A stretch of DNA of 37,356 nucleotides from Gammaproteobacteria bacterium (GTDB lineage: Bacteria; Pseudomonadota; Gammaproteobacteria; Eutrophobiales; Eutrophobiaceae), in the NCBI GenBank assembly GCA_016179185.1, contig JACORW010000014.1, forward strand, positions 1-37,356. Direction: 5' to 3'. Position 1 is the first letter of the stretch. The number at the start of each line of letters is the position of its first letter. A program made the translations under genes and the position numbers. Positions 33,358 through 37,356 of this stretch are shown piece by piece. The notes beneath the pieces are model-generated. The model searched no databases. It worked only from the letters and a program-made list of their open reading frames with translations, and was not told where the DNA came from.

Positions 33358-33554
33358 GTACATGGATGTACTGTATACCGCGTGTGCAGGAGCACACACG
33401 CGGTAATGTACATGGACGGCAGAAAAATGCTCCTGCATTTTCTGCACTTCCGCCAGCAGAAAACCGCTCCCTGCGTTTTCTGCACTTCCGCCATCCATGG
33501 CGGTCGTCCATGGCGGTCGTACGGTATGCCGCGTGTGCAGGAGCACACACGCGG
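33358..33554. repeat. Dense block of palindromic and direct repeats
   Basis: Between the riboswitch terminator and metZ lies a run of hairpins. GTACAT-gg-ATGTAC is at 33358-33371. Two identical 26-base palindromic units (stem ACCGCGTGTG type) sit at 33378-33403 and 33529-33554. An imperfect tandem of about 37 bases (33419-33455 and 33456-33493) has both copies as hairpins with GCAGAAAA/TTTTCTGC stems. CCGCCAT-cc-ATGGCGG follows, then a perfect 13-base duplication (33494-33506, 33507-33519). The reading frames through it are open but have no ribosome site or protein resemblance. It makes up most of the long metZ leader. Confidence 0.85.
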
Positions 33555-33583
33555 CGACGCCCGCATGCCGGTTGGAGGTCAAT

Positions 33584-34771
33584 ATGACCGATGACAAACT
33601 GAGTCCGGACACGCTGGCGGTGCATGCCGGGCAGGTTCGCACACCGGAGCAGGAGAACAGCGAGGCGCTGTTCCTCAGTTCCAGTTTTGTGTTCGGCAGC
33701 GCCGCCGAGGCCGCCGCCCGCTTCGCCGGCGAATCCCCCGGCAACATCTATTCGCGCTTCACCAATCCGACCGTGCGCATGTTCGAGGCCCGGCTGGCGG
33801 CGCTGGAAGGGGGCGAACGCTGCATCGCCACGTCCTCCGGCATGAGCGCGATTCTGAGCCTGTGCATGGGATTGATGCGCGCCGGGGATCATCTGGTGTC
33901 GTCGCGCAGCATCTTCGGCACGACGATCAACCTGTTCAGCAACGTGCTGGCGCGTTGCGGTATCGAGACGACGTTCGTGCCGCAGACCGATTATCCGCAG
34001 TGGGAGGCGGCGATCCGCCCGAACACACGCCTGCTGTTCCTGGAAACGCCGTCGAATCCGCTGCTGGAGATAGCCGACATCCGCAGGCTGGCCGCCATCG
34101 CCCACGGGCGCGGATGCCTGCTCGCGGTGGACAATTGCCTCTGCACGCCGGCCCTGCAACAGCCCCTCGCGCTGGGCGCAGACATCGTCATTCATTCCGC
34201 GACGAAGTACCTGGACGGGCAGGGGCGCTGCATCGGCGGCGCAGTGGTTGGACCGGCGGCAATGCTGAACGAGGATATTTTTGCGTTCCTGCGCAATGCC
34301 GGTCCGTCCATGAGCCCATTCAATGCCTGGGTGTTTCTGAAGGGCCTGGAGACCCTGCGTTTGCGCATGTCCGCGCACTGCGGGACGGCCTACGCCCTTG
34401 CGCACTGGTTGCAGCAACAACCCGGCGTGCGCCGCACGCACTATCCGGGGCTGGAAAACCACCCCCAGCATGCCCTGGCGCGTTCCCAGCAATCGGCGTT
34501 CGGCGCCATCGTCAGTTTTGAGGTGGATGGGGGCCGCGCCGCGGCGTGGCGGCTGGTTGACGCCGTGCGCGTGTTTACCATCACGGCGAACCTCGGAGAT
34601 GCGAAGTCCACGATCACGCACCCGGCCACGACGACTCATCACCGGCTGACCGATGCCCAGCGCGCCGAGGCCGGGATTGGTGAGGCGCTCATCCGGCTGT
34701 CGGTGGGGCTCGAAGACGGCGGAGACCTGCGGCGGGATCTCGCGGCAGCGCTCTCCGCCATGGCCGGATGA
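33584..34771 (+). CDS. metZ: O-succinylhomoserine sulfhydrylase
   Basis: PLP enzyme of the Cys/Met metabolism family that makes homocysteine directly from O-succinylhomoserine and sulfide. 395 residues. Landmarks are YSRFTNPTVRMFE (phosphate-binding Tyr and Arg of the neighbouring subunit), SSGMSAI, DNCLCTPALQQP, the Schiff-base Lys208 in HSATKYLDGQGR and GDAKSTITHPATTTHHR. DNCLCTP and the N-terminus TLAVHAGQVRTPEQENSEAL fit MetZ better than MetB or MetC. TTGGAGG precedes the ATG at 33584. It is controlled by an upstream SAM-II riboswitch, with a repeat-filled leader of about 230 bases between terminator and start. Confidence 0.92.
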   Translation: MTDDKLSPDTLAVHAGQVRTPEQENSEALFLSSSFVFGSAAEAAARFAGESPGNIYSRFTNPTVRMFEARLAALEGGERCIATSSGMSAILSLCMGLMRAGDHLVSSRSIFGTTINLFSNVLARCGIETTFVPQTDYPQWEAAIRPNTRLLFLETPSNPLLEIADIRRLAAIAHGRGCLLAVDNCLCTPALQQPLALGADIVIHSATKYLDGQGRCIGGAVVGPAAMLNEDIFAFLRNAGPSMSPFNAWVFLKGLETLRLRMSAHCGTAYALAHWLQQQPGVRRTHYPGLENHPQHALARSQQSAFGAIVSFEVDGGRAAAWRLVDAVRVFTITANLGDAKSTITHPATTTHHRLTDAQRAEAGIGEALIRLSVGLEDGGDLRRDLAAALSAMAG

Positions 34772-34798
34772 GGGTGTTTTAGGCTTAAAATATTGCAG

Positions 34799-34836
34799 CG
34801 GCGCATTTTTTTATTGCAAAGCGCCGGATTTCTTTT
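34799..34836 (+). terminator. Weak hairpin after metZ
   Basis: CGGCGC (34799-34804) and GCGCCG (34821-34826) form a 6-bp stem with a 16-base A/T-rich loop, followed by atttctttt. It lies 28 bases after the metZ stop and may terminate its transcript, but the broken T-run makes the call uncertain. Confidence 0.35.
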
Positions 34837-35089
34837 ACTCTATGCGGCCCTTGGTGCGGGTGACGGGGGAGGTAGCGCCGCTCGTACTGCCACAGAATTC
34901 TAGACAGGTTGATGCAAAGGTCCAGCCGTGGAATTTTGCCTTTCGCATCCGCTTGTCAATCCAGCGGGCCGTGGGTGCCAGCCTTACCCGCCTTAGATGC
35001 TTTGTCGCGGGCCGTTCGATCGCCGTGCTGCATGTTATACCCTGCCTGCGCAGATCCGGATTTCAATTTGAGCCTTGAGGAGGCGAGCC
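34837..35089. other. Non-coding gap before the glyoxylate aminotransferase gene
   Basis: The whole space between metZ and the next gene is 318 bases. Apart from the weak hairpin at its left end I see no gene, tandem repeat or known riboswitch. Open frames here have no ribosome site and read as composition-driven sequence. A TATACC hexamer near 35036 could be a -10 box for the downstream pair, with no convincing -35. GAGGAGG at its end is the ribosome site of the next gene. Confidence 0.6.
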
Positions 35090-36271
35090 ATGCCAGGTCG
35101 TAACTTTCTGTTTATTCCGGGACCCACCAACGTGCCCCAGCGCGTTCGCAACGCCATGGCCATCGAGCAGGAGGACATGCGCGCAATGGACTTCCCGAAG
35201 CTCACGCTGCCGCTGTTCGAGGACGTAAAAAAGATCTTTCAGACCAGGACCGGCCGGGTATTCATCTTCCCGTCATCGGGCACCGGGGGCTGGGAGGCGG
35301 CCATCAGCAATACGCTGTCGCCCGGCGACAAGGTGCTGATGTCGCATTTCGGGCATTTCAGCTGGCTGTGGGTGGACATGTGCCAGCGCCATGCCCTGAA
35401 CGTCCAGGAGCTGGAGGTGCCATGGGGTGAGGGCGTTCCGGTGGAGAAGTACGCCGAGAATCTGAAGGCCGACAGGAACAGGGACATCAAGGCGGTATTT
35501 GTCTGCCAGAACGAGACCGCCACCGGCGTGACCAGCGACGTGGCCGCAGTGCGCCGGGCGCTCGACGCGGCCGGGCATCCCGCATTGCTGTTCGTTGACG
35601 GGGTCAGCTCCGTGGCCAGCATTGATTTCCGCATGGACGAGTGGGGCGTGGACGTGTGCGTCAGCGGTTCGCAGAAGGGATTCATGCTGCCGACCGGTCT
35701 CGGTATCGTCTGCGTCAGCCAGAAGGCGCTGGATGCGCGCAAGAGCGCGAAGCTGCATCGGGTCTTCTTTTCGTTCGATGACATGATCGCCGGCAACGAC
35801 AACGGCTTCTTCCCGTATACGCCGAACACCATTTACCTGCGCGGCCTGCGCGAGTCCGTGAACATGCTGCTGGAGGAGGGTCTGCCGAATGTGTTCGCCC
35901 GCCACCGGCGGCTGGCCACCGCGGTGCGCAAAGCGGTCGAGGCCTGGGGTCTGAAGCTGGTGGCGGCCGATCCGAAGTGGTACTCGGACACGGTCAGCGC
36001 CATCTATGTTCCCGAAGGATTCGACGGCAACGAGATGGTGCGGCACGCCTACAAGTTCTACAACATCGCCCTGTCCGTGAGCCTGGGCAAGATCGCCGGC
36101 AAGGCGTTCCGCATCGGGCACCTTGGCGACCTGAACGAACTCATGATCCTGACGCCAATCGCCGCCGCGGAGATGGCAATGAAGGACCTGGGCATCAAGG
36201 TGAAATTGGGCAGCGGTGTCGGCGCCGCGCAGGAATACCTGTGCAGCACGAAGGTGCAGGTGCGGGGCTGA
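35090..36271 (+). CDS. Serine-glyoxylate aminotransferase
   Basis: PLP class V aminotransferase of 393 residues that converts serine and glyoxylate to hydroxypyruvate and glycine, as in the serine cycle or in glyoxylate disposal. It shows FIPGPTNVPQRVRNAM at the N-terminus, SSGTGGWEAAISNTLSPGD, VDGVSSVASIDFRMDEWGVD and the Schiff-base Lys196 in SGSQKGFMLPTGL. The ATG at 35090, preceded by GAGGAGG, is chosen over one five codons upstream. Its stop overlaps the next start (TGATG), so it is translationally coupled to the malyl-CoA-lyase-type gene, a pairing typical of serine-cycle loci. Confidence 0.92.
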   Translation: MPGRNFLFIPGPTNVPQRVRNAMAIEQEDMRAMDFPKLTLPLFEDVKKIFQTRTGRVFIFPSSGTGGWEAAISNTLSPGDKVLMSHFGHFSWLWVDMCQRHALNVQELEVPWGEGVPVEKYAENLKADRNRDIKAVFVCQNETATGVTSDVAAVRRALDAAGHPALLFVDGVSSVASIDFRMDEWGVDVCVSGSQKGFMLPTGLGIVCVSQKALDARKSAKLHRVFFSFDDMIAGNDNGFFPYTPNTIYLRGLRESVNMLLEEGLPNVFARHRRLATAVRKAVEAWGLKLVAADPKWYSDTVSAIYVPEGFDGNEMVRHAYKFYNIALSVSLGKIAGKAFRIGHLGDLNELMILTPIAAAEMAMKDLGIKVKLGSGVGAAQEYLCSTKVQVRG

Positions 36272-37203
36272 TGAGCTTCACGCAATACCCCCCTGCCGCG
36301 CCGCGGTTGCAGCGCAGTGAACTGGCCGTGCCCGGTTCCAATCCGGGCATGTTCGAAAAGGCCGCGAATTCGGAGGCAGACTATGTCTTTCTGGACTGCG
36401 AGGATGCCGTCATCCCGGACGACAAGCCGCAGGCGCGCAAGAACATCATCCAGGCGCTGAATGACATCAACTGGCGCGGAAAGACCATGTCCGTTCGCAT
36501 TAATGGTCTCGACACACATTACATGTACCGCGACGTCGTGGACATCGTGGAGCAGGCCGGCGACAGGCTCGACACCCTCCTGATCCCGAAGGTCGGCACG
36601 CCGTCGGACGTGTACGTCGTGGACTGCCTGCTGACACAGATTGAAGTCGCGAAGGGGCTGAAGAAACGCATCGGCATCGAGTGCTTGATCGAGACCGCGC
36701 TGGGCGGAGCCAATGTCATGGCCATAGCCCAGTCCAGCAGGCGTCTCGAGGCGCTGCATTTCGGCGTCGCTGATTACGCCGCCAGCCTGCGCGCGCGAAC
36801 GGTGAATATCGGCGGCCTGAATCCGGACTATCCGGGCGACCAGTGGCATGCTGCGCTGGTGAACATGGTGACCGCCTGCCGAGCATTCGGGCTGCGCGCC
36901 ATTGATGGGCCATTCGGCGATTTCAGCGACCCCGATGCATTCAGGCTGGCGGCGCGCCGCGCCGCCGCGCTGGGGTACGAAGGCAAATGGGCCATCCATC
37001 CGAGCCAGATACCGCTGGCCAACGAGATCATGTCGCCGCCGGAAGCCGAGGTGACGCGGGCGCGGCGCGTGCTCGTGGCGCTGGAAGAAGCGGCGAAAGC
37101 GGGCAAGGGCGCGGCGCAGCTTGACGGCAAGATGATCGACGCCGCGTCCGAGCGCATGGCGCGCAACATCGTAAGGCAGGCCGAGCTGATCGCAGGCAAA
37201 TGA
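36271..37203 (+). CDS. Malyl-CoA lyase-type CoA-ester lyase
   Basis: 310-residue member of the HpcH/citrate-lyase-beta family, most like L-malyl-CoA/beta-methylmalyl-CoA lyases that split malyl-CoA into glyoxylate and acetyl-CoA. Visible features are SELAVPGSNPGMFEKAA at the N-terminus, the acidic LDCEDAVIPDDK, the RINGLDT arginine, the IECLIETALGGANV metal-site glutamate region, the AIDGPFGDFSD segment and GKWAIHPSQIP near the C-terminus. A citryl-CoA or methylmalyl-CoA activity is possible. Its start overlaps the aminotransferase stop. The coupled pair makes and uses glyoxylate; other serine-cycle genes, if present, would be outside the window. Confidence 0.88.
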   Translation: MSFTQYPPAAPRLQRSELAVPGSNPGMFEKAANSEADYVFLDCEDAVIPDDKPQARKNIIQALNDINWRGKTMSVRINGLDTHYMYRDVVDIVEQAGDRLDTLLIPKVGTPSDVYVVDCLLTQIEVAKGLKKRIGIECLIETALGGANVMAIAQSSRRLEALHFGVADYAASLRARTVNIGGLNPDYPGDQWHAALVNMVTACRAFGLRAIDGPFGDFSDPDAFRLAARRAAALGYEGKWAIHPSQIPLANEIMSPPEAEVTRARRVLVALEEAAKAGKGAAQLDGKMIDAASERMARNIVRQAELIAGK

Positions 37204-37221
37204 CCGGTGGCTGAGGCAGAA

Positions 37222-37251
37222 GGTGGCTGGTGGCTAGTGGCTGGTGGCTGG
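37222..37251 (-). repeat. Inverse heptamer array at the right end
   Basis: Four copies of GGTGGCT/AGTGGCT, the reverse complement of the AGCCACT-type unit, directly after the lyase gene, with a degenerate copy at 37206-37214. It faces the array at 37297, and the two could form a long hairpin. The 45 bases between them include TTGACA (37264-37269) but no matching -10 box. Confidence 0.88.
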
Positions 37252-37295
37252 AAAAGAAAATACTTGACAGAGAATTAACACCGGCGACCATTTTT

Positions 37296-37356
<61 letters not shown>

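Noticed and set aside
33329-34642. Long leftward open frame opposite metZ
   Set aside because: Antisense shadow of metZ and of the stop-free repeat block; His/Arg/Gly-rich as expected for high-G+C antisense frames.
34653-35078. Rightward 141-codon open frame after metZ
   Set aside because: It begins inside metZ in another frame, has no ribosome site and reads as arginine-rich, composition-driven sequence.
34837-35089. Glycine riboswitch before the serine-glyoxylate aminotransferase gene
   Set aside because: A gggggagg stretch drew attention, but the paired core motifs of a glycine aptamer are missing.

Overview
The window looks like a piece of a gammaproteobacterial chromosome, high in G+C and from an aerobic heterotroph. 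The main reasons are an E. coli-type isocitrate dehydrogenase paired with its regulatory kinase/phosphatase AceK, the nuoK-L-M-N order, and the yajQ, SCO/PCuAC and psd genes. The genus cannot be told from the sequence. Both window edges lie in tandem arrays of closely related 7-bp units, so this is probably a whole contig that broke at dispersed repeats.

Layout. (1) 1-5314: the 3' end of the nuo operon (nuoK, L, M, N; membrane proton-pumping subunits of complex I), starting directly after a heptamer array. (2) 5335-26092: a catabolic island inserted between housekeeping genes. It opens with a decayed FadB-like multifunctional beta-oxidation gene. Next come an acyl-CoA synthetase divergent from a TetR regulator, then a leftward set (TonB-dependent receptor, acetoacetate-decarboxylase-family protein, SDR). 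Divergent from these is a tightly packed 12-gene rightward operon: tandem VOC protein, class III aminotransferase, aldehyde dehydrogenase, SDR, thiolase, two acyl-CoA dehydrogenases, an APH-type kinase, two SDRs, a CurA-like reductase and an EthD-domain protein. Read together this is an uptake, activation and beta-oxidation-like route for an unknown carboxylic, probably lipid-like and possibly amino-bearing, compound. The adjacent ACAD10/11-like dehydrogenase and kinase point to a 4-hydroxyacyl-CoA step. (3) 26114-28584: a leftward group yajQ, sco, pcuAC, psd (copper delivery to cytochrome oxidase, phosphatidylethanolamine synthesis). (4) 28811-33125: apbE, aceK and icd, leftward. (5) 33230-34771: a SAM-II riboswitch with an overlapping antiterminator/terminator, a dense repeat block, then metZ. 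(6) 35090-37203: serine-glyoxylate aminotransferase and a malyl-CoA-lyase-type enzyme, overlapping by one base.

The strongest non-coding signals are the SAM-II riboswitch before metZ, a family of 7-bp repeats (GCYACNA type) at three loci, one of which supplies the only usable start codon of apbE, and a palindrome-rich divergent promoter region that should control the catabolic island.
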